A DNA stretch of 60,672 bases from positions 1 to 60,672 of the forward strand of contig JAJVII010000040.1 of NCBI GenBank assembly GCA_022072085.1, read 5' to 3'. The position numbers and the translations under genes were made by a program. Below the pieces are notes generated by a model. It saw only the letters and a list, made by a program, of their open reading frames with translations. It searched no databases and was not told the origin of the DNA. Shown here one piece after another: positions 39,054 to 46,227 of the stretch; position 1 is the first letter of the stretch; the number at the start of each line of letters is the position of its first letter. The DNA is from Phycisphaerae bacterium (lineage in GTDB: Bacteria; Planctomycetota; Phycisphaerae; JAJVII01).

Positions 39054-40277
39054 ATGCGCACGATTGCAGTGGCCAATCAGAAGGGCGGTTGCGGCAAGAC
39101 GACCGTCAGCATCAACCTGGCGGCCTGCCTGGCCAACCAGGGCCACCGGACACTACTAGTCGACGCCGACCCCCAGGGCCACTGCGCCGTGGGGCTGGGC
39201 GTTCCCGAAGCCGAGGTCCGCCACTCGGTCTATCACCTGCTCTGCCCGCCGGATGGCGACACGATCCCCCTGCACGAAGTCGTCTGGCAGATCGCCGCCA
39301 ACCTCGACCTGGCGCCGTCGAACCTGGAGTTGGCCAAGTTCGAGACGGCCATGGCCGCCCGCGCCGGCCGCGAGAAACTGCTGGCCGAGGCCCTAACCGC
39401 CGCCCAGGGGCGCTACGACTTCGTCATCATCGACTGCCCGCCGAGCCTGTCGCTGCTGACCTTCAATGCGCTGTGCGCCGCCGACGAGGTGCTCATCCCC
39501 GTCGAGGCCGGATACTTCGCCCTGCACGGGCTGGGCCGGCAGCTCGAGGTCATCGAGAGCCTCCAGGTGCTCACCGGCCGACGGCTGGGCGTGCGGCTGG
39601 TCTGCAACCTCTACGACATCCGCACCAAGGCCGCCCGCAAGATCAACAACCAGCTCCGCGAGCACTTCGGCGACCTGATCACCCACAGCGCGATCAACCT
39701 GAACACCAAGCTCAAGAGCGCCGCCGCGGTCGGCCAGCCGATCACCGAGTTCGACCGCACGAGCATCGGCTACCACGACTTCACCGCCCTGGCCCGCGAG
39801 ATCGCCGAAACCCCGGCCGCCGTCGAGCCCCTGTTGGCCGACGACACGCTGCTGGAGCAGGCCAACTCGATCAGCCGGCAGGCCGAGCAATTGCTCGCCG
39901 ACAGCGCCCGGCTGGTCAGCGGCTCGGTGGCCGACCGCATCGGCGGCGACCCGCTGCGGGCGATCGAGGGCATGACGCTGGAGCAGAAGCTGGAGGAGTT
40001 CTACGGCGTGCGCCAGATGCCCACCGGCACGGTCTTCGCCGTCCGCGCCCCCGAGGCCGAGTCGGTCTTCGTCGCCGGCGACTTCAACAACTGGTCGCCC
40101 CACGCCATGCCCCTGGACCGCGACGGCAGCGGGCGATGGGCCGGCGCGACGCTGCTGGCCCCGGGGACGTATCGCTACCGCCTCGTCGTGGACGGCCAAT
40201 GGATGCACGACCCCCACAACGACCGCCGCGAAGGCAACCCCTTCGGCGAACTGAATTCCGTGTTTGAGGTCCGATGA
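39054..40277 (+). CDS. ParA/MinD-type ATPase fused to a CBM48-like domain
   Basis: Residues 1-265 are a complete ParA: deviant Walker A QKGGCGKTT (Lys10 and Lys15), VDADPQG, and Walker B IIDCPPSLSLLT, resembling chromosomal Soj. After a helical linker (about 270-320), residues ~325-407 form a glycogen-binding/AMPK-beta-like early-set domain: FAVRAPEAESVFVAGDFNNW, then GTYRYRLVVDGQWMHDP and NSVFEV. CBM48 modules bind alpha-glucans or act in protein contacts; on a ParA they are unusual. The fusion could link a gradient-forming ATPase to storage granules. No parB gene lies beside it. Confidence 0.93.
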   Translation: MRTIAVANQKGGCGKTTVSINLAACLANQGHRTLLVDADPQGHCAVGLGVPEAEVRHSVYHLLCPPDGDTIPLHEVVWQIAANLDLAPSNLELAKFETAMAARAGREKLLAEALTAAQGRYDFVIIDCPPSLSLLTFNALCAADEVLIPVEAGYFALHGLGRQLEVIESLQVLTGRRLGVRLVCNLYDIRTKAARKINNQLREHFGDLITHSAINLNTKLKSAAAVGQPITEFDRTSIGYHDFTALAREIAETPAAVEPLLADDTLLEQANSISRQAEQLLADSARLVSGSVADRIGGDPLRAIEGMTLEQKLEEFYGVRQMPTGTVFAVRAPEAESVFVAGDFNNWSPHAMPLDRDGSGRWAGATLLAPGTYRYRLVVDGQWMHDPHNDRREGNPFGELNSVFEVR

Positions 40278-40326
40278 CCCCCGGCTCAGACGCTGCAACA
40301 CGCGTCGGTCCCGCGAAGAAGGAACT

Positions 40327-40450
40327 GGCCACGGATGTACACGGATGCCCACGGATATCCCGATCGCTCGGCCGGTCCCGACTGCCTCGCAGATCGCCCC
40401 GGGCCGGCGCGTTCCTCAATCATCCGTATACATCTGTGTCCATCTGTGGC
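40327..40450. repeat. inverted word repeat (CACGGATG / CATCTGTG family)
   Basis: Left arm GCCACGGATGTACACGGATGCCCACGGAT (40327-40356, three ACGGAT words) and right arm 40421-40450 (ATCCGTATACATCTGTG, then TCCATCTGTGGC) are complementary. The arms are about 60 bases apart. Single arms of the same family occur near 35,704 and 53,441. Confidence 0.7.
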
Positions 40451-40480
40451 TTCAACCCGGCATCGCAGCGATAGACGGCT

Positions 40481-42085
40481 ATGAGCTTTCCCGATCTGCC
40501 CTCGCATCCGCACGCTTCGCCGGCGCCGCTCAGCCGCCGCGGCCGCGATCTGCTGGCCGCCGTCCGCCGCGTCGCCGACGATGACGCCGCCGACCTCGCC
40601 GCCGACGCCGCGCCCAAGCCGGCTGAGCCGATCGCCGTCTGCTACCTCGCCCCCGCAGACCCCGACATCGACGCCGAGGCGGCTGCGCTGGCGCTGGCCC
40701 GGCGGCTCGAACCCGAATCTGTCGGCCAGGCCGCCGCGCCCGGAGTGGCGTTGCTCATGCTCGATCCGCTGGGGGCGACGCTTCGACGGATCACGGCTGC
40801 CGCCCCGGCGCCGCGCCGCGTTTCGCCGCAGCGACGCGTCGCCAGCCGCGACGAGTGGAACGGACTGCTTTCCCCGCTGCTGGCAGCCGACCGGCCGGGC
40901 CTGCTGCTCGTGCTGGACACCACCGGCGACCAGTTCCGGCTCACGCCCGACGAGGGCGCCGCGCCGACGGCCGTCGTGCTCGCGTCCGCGGGATCGGCCG
41001 GCCGCGTCGCCGCCTATCGCACCATCAAGCAACTCGACCAGGCCGGCGCCGGCGAGATCGGCGTCTACTTCGCTGTCCCCCTCGCCCAGACCGACGACGC
41101 CGAGTCGGCCGACGCCGCGCCGGTGGACGACTTTGCCCGGCTGGCCGCCGCCGCGGAAGAGTTCCTCGGCCGCCGTCTCGTCAACTTCGGCCAGGCCGAC
41201 GACGCCGCGCCCGCCTTCCACGCCGAGATGCTGGGCCAGCGGCCGCGCGTCGGCGGGCAGGAGAACCGCGTCGAGCTGACCGCGTGGCTGGCCGACCACA
41301 CCCGGCCGCTCGCCTGCCGCGGGCCGGCACTGGCCTCGGTCCCGGCGGCCGGCACGCTGGACGCCGACGAGTTGAAGTTGGCGTCGGTGACGGGGAACGC
41401 AACGACTGACGCCGAAAGCAAAGAACCCTCACCCCAACCCTCTCCCTGGGAGGGAGAGGGGGAAGAGGAGACGCCGACGGCGGTCGTCGAGCTAACTGGC
41501 GAGGGACGCGCCATCGATCCCTCTCCCTCGTCCGAGGGAGAGGGTGGACCCGCCGCAGCGTCAGCGAAGGCGGGGCCGGGCTCGCCACGGCGAAGCCCTG
41601 CGAAGCCGGGTGAGGGTGTCGGGGCGCGGGTGACGCCGCTGGCGGCCTGGCCCGCGGATGCCGCCGGGTTGGCCGACCTCATCGCCCGCTGCCTGGGGCA
41701 GATCGCGCCCGGGGCGACGCCGCTGGACTTCCGTCCGCCGGCCGACGCTGCGATCCTGTTGGCCCATCGCGACCGGCAACTGCTGCTGGTCCGCGCCGCC
41801 GGCGCGTCGGCAGCCGATCAGAGCGAGGCGTTGCTCTCGCTGCTGGAGGCCCGGGCGTGGGCCGACGCCCATTGGCCGCTGCTGCGGAACGCCTACGCCC
41901 TGGCCCAGTTCCCGCCCGAGCCGGCGGCGACGCTCACGCTCGCCTGCGAGTCCCCCACGCCGGCCCTGCGCCGGCTGGCCGCCGCGTCGATCCCAGTCGC
42001 GCTGGTCGAGCTGATCCGCCTGGACCTGTCGGCTGCGTCCCCAGCCACCCCCGTCGGCCTGCTCGTCCGGCCGATCGACGGCTGA
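40481..42085 (+). CDS. hypothetical protein, possibly a degenerate P-loop companion of ParA
   Basis: This 534-residue soluble protein follows the ParA-CBM48 gene. Its N-terminal part has strand patterns of a Rossmann-like ATPase (PIAVCYLAPADPDIDAEAAALALA, GVALLMLDPLG, LLLVLDTTGD, then GEIGVYFAVP) but no Walker A motif, so it would not bind ATP in the usual way. Residues ~314-380 are an obvious insertion (KEPSPQPSPWEGEGEE and DPSPSSEGEGG) encoded by a palindromic element. The C-terminal domain (RDRQLLLVRAAGASAADQ) is alpha/beta. Likeness to MinD/FlhG-type proteins is a guess from strand pattern. Confidence 0.8.
   Translation: MSFPDLPSHPHASPAPLSRRGRDLLAAVRRVADDDAADLAADAAPKPAEPIAVCYLAPADPDIDAEAAALALARRLEPESVGQAAAPGVALLMLDPLGATLRRITAAAPAPRRVSPQRRVASRDEWNGLLSPLLAADRPGLLLVLDTTGDQFRLTPDEGAAPTAVVLASAGSAGRVAAYRTIKQLDQAGAGEIGVYFAVPLAQTDDAESADAAPVDDFARLAAAAEEFLGRRLVNFGQADDAAPAFHAEMLGQRPRVGGQENRVELTAWLADHTRPLACRGPALASVPAAGTLDADELKLASVTGNATTDAESKEPSPQPSPWEGEGEEETPTAVVELTGEGRAIDPSPSSEGEGGPAAASAKAGPGSPRRSPAKPGEGVGARVTPLAAWPADAAGLADLIARCLGQIAPGATPLDFRPPADAAILLAHRDRQLLLVRAAGASAADQSEALLSLLEARAWADAHWPLLRNAYALAQFPPEPAATLTLACESPTPALRRLAAASIPVALVELIRLDLSAASPATPVGLLVRPIDG
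41424..41617. repeat. in-frame palindromic element inside a coding sequence
   Basis: Outer arms CCCTCACCC (41426-41434) and GGGTGAGGG (41608-41616) enclose two hairpins: CCCTCTCCC/GGGAGAGGG (41438-41460) and the 12-bp-arm palindrome at 41519-41544. The ~194-base unit stays in frame with the gene and encodes a Pro/Ser/Glu/Gly-rich insert. The layout recalls palindromic elements that insert within genes of some bacteria. Confidence 0.75.
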
Positions 42086-42163
42086 GACCCGGCCAGCCCC
42101 TTACCAGACCTGTCGCCGCCGCATGGGTTCTGGTATGATGCACTCAACTAGTGGGGACTCGTC

Positions 42164-42502
42164 ATGTCTGCCTTGGCTGGATTTCTTGTCGCCGCGTTCG
42201 TGATGATTGCGGCATTGGTGGACTGCTACGGCCTCATTTGCCTGGCCTATTCATACACCCCCGAAGGCGGATTGACGTGGACGGCGGCGATACCGGCCGG
42301 CGCGGCGCTGGTCGCGTGGCTGGCGATCATGATCCCGCGGCGAATCCGAAACCGGGCGGGCCATCCGCGGTTCGGCTGGTATCTCGGGGCCGCGCTGGGC
42401 GCGACGGCGGAGTTGGCCTGGGCCCTGGCCACGCATCTCGCTCAGCAGCCCTCGCGGCCCGCCCGCCCGATCGACGCCGGCCTGGGCCTGGGGAGGATGT
42501 GA
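42164..42502 (+). CDS. small membrane protein, 112 aa
   Basis: Three hydrophobic helices are visible: ~4-28 (AGFLVAAFVMIAALVDCYGL), ~38-56 (WTAAIPAGAALVAWLAIMI) and ~70-90 (YLGAALGATAELAWALA), with basic loops between them. The C-terminus is a short arginine/proline tail. The next gene starts one base after its stop, so the two are probably translated together. No family was recognised. Confidence 0.75.
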   Translation: MSALAGFLVAAFVMIAALVDCYGLICLAYSYTPEGGLTWTAAIPAGAALVAWLAIMIPRRIRNRAGHPRFGWYLGAALGATAELAWALATHLAQQPSRPARPIDAGLGLGRM

Positions 42503-42503
42503 G

Positions 42504-43223
42504 ATGGCGGGGACAGGCTATCGTTATCGCATCTGGCAGGCCGTCGCGCTGCTGGCGGCGGCGGGGCTGGTGGCGGCAGGGGTGCACTACTACAAGGATT
42601 ACCGCAGAGGCATTGCGTACTTCAACGAGATGCTTACGGCGCGATTCAACGGGCCAATAGTGGACCTGTCCAGGCCCGGCGTGACCGCGGGCGACCTGGA
42701 GTTCTCCCGCGAGTACCGGCTGGGTACCGAGGTCATGCTGGAGATGCCGGACAACGAGGCGTTCCGGGCGATGGACTGGCAGGAGAAGGACCGGCTCCTG
42801 GAGGGCCTCCAGATGAAGATCGAACTGTCCAGGCCTGCCGAGCGACCGGTCTGGGCGGCCGATCAGGCGCGTGCCCGATGGAGAGCATACTACTGGCTGG
42901 ATGGCTGGCGGCTCATCCCCGGACAAGGCGGAGGATGGAACAAGGATCCTGACATCCCCGCCGGGACACTGCCGGATGGAACCTATCGTGTCACGGTCAC
43001 GGTGATTGAACCGGCATCGAGGTTGGCCGGCCAGCCGGTGCGGGTTGTGCTGCGTCCGCATTGTTCCGATTACAACATCGACGACTTCATAGGCGGCCTG
43101 GGCGGCATGGTGGTTTGCCTGGCCGGCCTGTTTCTTCTTGTCATCGTCTACACGATCGCTGCAGCAATAAGGGCGTTCATGGTGCGGGCGGCAGCAGCGA
43201 AAGCAGCGGCGCCACATTCCTGA
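42504..43223 (+). CDS. membrane protein with periplasmic domain, 239 aa
   Basis: The start has GGGAGG seven bases upstream. One transmembrane helix near the N-terminus (WQAVALLAAAGLVAAGVHY) and one near the C-terminus (GGMVVCLAGLFLLVIVYTIAAAI) flank a ~165-residue soluble domain with beta-strand character (GTYRVTVTVIEP, VRVVLRPHCSDYNI). The soluble part probably faces the periplasm. It is likely a partner of the small membrane protein encoded just before it. Function unknown. Confidence 0.75.
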   Translation: MAGTGYRYRIWQAVALLAAAGLVAAGVHYYKDYRRGIAYFNEMLTARFNGPIVDLSRPGVTAGDLEFSREYRLGTEVMLEMPDNEAFRAMDWQEKDRLLEGLQMKIELSRPAERPVWAADQARARWRAYYWLDGWRLIPGQGGGWNKDPDIPAGTLPDGTYRVTVTVIEPASRLAGQPVRVVLRPHCSDYNIDDFIGGLGGMVVCLAGLFLLVIVYTIAAAIRAFMVRAAAAKAAAPHS

Positions 43224-43362
43224 CGCGTGATTGACAGGGAAGGTTCACGCGACCCTGTGTCGTTGGAGGAGTTGAGCGGCCCGGGAACGGCCGGCAGGGA
43301 TCGGACGCGGCACGTTCGCGAAGGTCGCGAGGACCTGTCGGGCCTATGGGCCTCAGACCAAG

Positions 43363-43405
43363 CCCCCTTGGCGGCCTTGGCGGGCCCCCCTTGGCGGCTT
43401 GGCGG
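43363..43405. repeat. tandem CCCCCTTGGCGGC(C)TTGGCGG repeat
   Basis: A 20-21-base unit occurs twice in tandem between two convergent genes, the copies differing by one C. Each unit repeats TTGGCGG internally. It may act at the 3' ends of the two transcripts. Confidence 0.55.
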
Positions 43406-43416
43406 TTCCCCTCTTC

Positions 43417-44307
43417 TCACTCGTCGCCGGACGCCGGCTGCGGGTCTTCGCTCTTGTGCTTGCGGTCCATCAGGAGGTGGACGCGGGCGAGGTCGGCAGG
43501 GGCAAGCGTCTTCTTGAGGGCCCGGCGGGCGGTGAGCATCCCGCTGCGGCGGGTCAGGTGCGTGAGCACGACGGCCTGGGCTCGCGTCGTCGCCAGCAGC
43601 CGCGGCAGGTCGGTGACGTGGACGTGGCAACCGGCGCGGGCCCGGCTGACGTGGTCAGCGTCGACGAAGGTGCACTCGGCCATCAGCACGCGGGCGTCGG
43701 CCAGCAGCGGAACCGTCGTCAGGTCGAAGACCTGCGAGTCGCCGAGGTAGGCCACCAGCGGAACCTCGGTCGCGAAGGTGACCTCCGCGCCCTTGTTCTT
43801 GAGGGCGACGATCTCCGGCCCGGTCAGGCCGGCCAACTCGGGGCGGAGCTTCCGCCGCACTTCGTAGACGAGGTAGCCCAGCGCCGGGACCTGGCGGCCG
43901 TGCGGGACGTCGAAGGCCTGGATGAACAGGTCGCGGCGGACCTCGTAGCGGTCGCCGGACTGCATGGGCAGCAGCTCGAACGGGGCGAGGTGGCCCTCGA
44001 CGGCGGCCCAGTCGCGGAGCATCCGCTCGACCGGGGCGTGCAGTTCGCGCGGCAGCAGGACGCGTCCGCCGGGGTTGTCCTGGAAATCGCGCTGCCAGAA
44101 GTAGTAGGCCAGCCCGGCGGCGTGGTCCATGTGCCCGTGGGTCAGGCAGACGTGGTTGAGGCTGAGCAGTTGCCGCGGGGCCTTGCCGATGTCGAACATC
44201 ACGTCCAGCTCGGGCACGCCGACGACGCTCTCTTCGCCGGCGACCGAGTAGCCGAGCAGATGCACCGGCGGATCGCCGACTTCCAGGCTGCTGAGGTTCT
44301 CTGCCAT
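43417..44307 (-). CDS. metallo-beta-lactamase-fold hydrolase (RNase Z-like)
   Basis: The metal-binding signature THGHMDHAAG holds His57, His59, Asp61 and His62; further ligands are likely in DVPHGRQVPALGY, VAYLGDSQ and the C-terminal LTHLTRRSG. The layout resembles bacterial RNase Z-like proteins and their plant relatives rather than lactamases. Substrate unknown; tRNA 3' processing or phosphodiester hydrolysis is possible. The 574-residue toroid-like gene lies 15 bases upstream in the same direction. Confidence 0.87.
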   Translation of the reverse strand: MAENLSSLEVGDPPVHLLGYSVAGEESVVGVPELDVMFDIGKAPRQLLSLNHVCLTHGHMDHAAGLAYYFWQRDFQDNPGGRVLLPRELHAPVERMLRDWAAVEGHLAPFELLPMQSGDRYEVRRDLFIQAFDVPHGRQVPALGYLVYEVRRKLRPELAGLTGPEIVALKNKGAEVTFATEVPLVAYLGDSQVFDLTTVPLLADARVLMAECTFVDADHVSRARAGCHVHVTDLPRLLATTRAQAVVLTHLTRRSGMLTARRALKKTLAPADLARVHLLMDRKHKSEDPQPASGDE

Positions 44308-44322
44308 CGCGCTCCGTTGGGG

Positions 44323-46047
44323 TCAGGACTGTCGCCGCATGCGGACGGTCAACTCCGCGCGGCGGTTGGTCACGGGAATCGAAACGACGGCCACGCCGCC
44401 GGTGACCTGGCCCGGCGAGGGGGCGTAGGGAACGACCGGGTAACGCAGCGACGCGTCGGCCGGCAGTTCGATCCGCCAGCGCCCCTGCCCGATCCAGCCG
44501 CCGATCTGCTTGCCGTTCAACTCCAGCGGCAGATTCTCGGTCAGGTTGATGCGCAGGCCCGCGCCGGTCGTCAGCGGCTGGCCCGCGTCCAGCAGCACGT
44601 TGGGGTTGAAGGTGACCGGGTCGTTGACCGGGAGGGTCGCGGCCTCGGCCCAGACGCGGCAGGCGGTGGCGTCGACGATCTCGGCGGAGAGCGTCGCGTC
44701 GTAGCCCCAGTAATCCAGCTCCAGCGAGCCGCCGCGGTCGTTGATGCGGGCGACGGAGGCCACCGGCAGGCAGGCGTCGTCGGCGGTGCGGGCGTCAATG
44801 AGGGCGTGCGGGTCGCGGCCGATCCGGCCATGGAACGTCGCGGCCGTCGGGCGGTCGCGGTCGCCGCCGCCGCCGAGGACCAGGCCCGCGCCGTCGTGCC
44901 AGACCGACAGCAGGTTCTGGCGGTCCAGCGTGTAGCGGTGCGGGCGCGACCGGCTGGGGATGCCCGAGAGCACGACCGTCCACCCGCCGCGGCGGGCGGC
45001 GCCGGCGGGCAGGTCGGTCAGCCGCCACTGTGCGGCGTCGGCGCGGCAGAGCGGCTGCTGGACCGGCCCGGGCTGGTAGTAGAGGTAGTCAGTGACCAAG
45101 CGACCGAGTTGGCCCGGGCGGTATTCGCGGGCCAGCGCGGGCAGCGCGGCGGCGGCAATAGCCTCGGCCAATCCGCGGCCGGCGGGCGCGCGGCTGAGGG
45201 CGAACAGCGAAAAGATCGAAGGCTCGGCGCGATAGCGAACGCGCTGGTCGATGGTTTCGATGCAGGCGCCGGAGGGATAGGACCAGCGCTGGTGGAAGTT
45301 GATCGCGCGGCGGAGGGCCTCGAGGAACTCCGGCTCGCCGGTGTACTGGTGGAAGAGCCCGACGGCGGCAGTGGTAATGTGGTTGTAGGAGGTCGTCGGC
45401 CCGTGCGTCTCGGGCCAGTAGCCGTCGGGGTGCTGATTGGCGACGATGCGGCGGGCGCACTCCATGCCCAGGGCGACGTGCTCGGGCCGGTCGAAGACCT
45501 GGCCGAGGCGGATCAGGTTGACCACGAAGTAGGCGAAGTGGTTGGTCGATATCTTGAGGTTGGGGCTGGAGAGCCGCCGCAGCGGCCGACCCAGCCGGCA
45601 ATAGCGGGCGAAGTCGGAGGCCGAGTCGGCCAACGCCTCGGTCCACGGGGCGGCCAGGTCATCATGCCCGGCGTCGCGGAGGAGCATCCAGGCGGCCAGC
45701 CAGTGCTCGATGAGCCACTCGTGGACGCGGTTGCCGTCGTACCATCCGCCGCGGCGATTGGTTGCGTCGGAGTCGTAGAAGTGCTCAACGATGGCCCGGC
45801 CGGTCCGCTCGATGAGACCGCGGACACGCGGGTCGCCCTGGTAGGGGCTGTCGGGCAGCGGGCGGGTATAGGCCAGCGCCAGCGCCAGCAGGTCCCACCA
45901 GGCGATGTAATCGCGTTCGCTATCGCAGCCCAGAGCGCCGTCGGGCCCGCACAGGTCGAGCAGGCGGCCGACACCGGTGACGATCGGCGGCAGCAGCGCA
46001 TCGGGCAGGCGGGCGGCGACGGGAGCGGCGGTAACGGACTCGGTCAT
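44323..46047 (-). CDS. alpha/alpha-toroid protein of glycan-lyase type, 574 aa
   Basis: The start has GGAGG upstream. The N-terminal ~340 residues form repeated helical hairpins with conserved-looking aromatic and His/Asn residues (HEWLIEHWLAAWMLLRDAG, STNHFAYFVVNLIRLGQV, HPDGYWPETHGPTTSYN), typical of (alpha/alpha)6 barrels of polysaccharide lyases and glycoside hydrolases. The C-terminal ~230 residues are beta-rich (RYTLDRQNLLSVWHDG, LELDYWGYDATLSAEI), as in heparinase II/III-like enzymes. No signal peptide is seen, so it would act in the cytoplasm. The exact family is unknown. Confidence 0.82.
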   Translation of the reverse strand: MTESVTAAPVAARLPDALLPPIVTGVGRLLDLCGPDGALGCDSERDYIAWWDLLALALAYTRPLPDSPYQGDPRVRGLIERTGRAIVEHFYDSDATNRRGGWYDGNRVHEWLIEHWLAAWMLLRDAGHDDLAAPWTEALADSASDFARYCRLGRPLRRLSSPNLKISTNHFAYFVVNLIRLGQVFDRPEHVALGMECARRIVANQHPDGYWPETHGPTTSYNHITTAAVGLFHQYTGEPEFLEALRRAINFHQRWSYPSGACIETIDQRVRYRAEPSIFSLFALSRAPAGRGLAEAIAAAALPALAREYRPGQLGRLVTDYLYYQPGPVQQPLCRADAAQWRLTDLPAGAARRGGWTVVLSGIPSRSRPHRYTLDRQNLLSVWHDGAGLVLGGGGDRDRPTAATFHGRIGRDPHALIDARTADDACLPVASVARINDRGGSLELDYWGYDATLSAEIVDATACRVWAEAATLPVNDPVTFNPNVLLDAGQPLTTGAGLRINLTENLPLELNGKQIGGWIGQGRWRIELPADASLRYPVVPYAPSPGQVTGGVAVVSIPVTNRRAELTVRMRRQS

Positions 46048-46227
46048 GGGATCCTCCAGTTAAGCAAGACAGGGGATGATAATCCAGAATGCCGCCGCCG
46101 CCAAGTGCCGGCCGCGTCCGGCCAGGCCGAGGCGTCCGCGGTCGCCCGGTGGACAAGGGGGCGAATCGAGGTTATTCTGAAAACGCCCGCTGTGACCGAA
46201 GTCGCGCTGAATAATCTCGGAGGCGTC

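Noticed and set aside
40284-40480. Short open frames in the gap after the ParA-CBM48 gene.
   Set aside because: They consist of translated word repeats and have no ribosome sites.
43399-46227. A very long open frame that continues upstream of the toroid protein gene and would give a 1731-residue protein.
   Set aside because: It is antisense to two well-supported genes (RNase Z-like and glycan-lyase-like), has low-complexity Gly/Ala/Arg/Val composition and lacks domains, whereas the start at 46228 has a ribosome site and a signal peptide.
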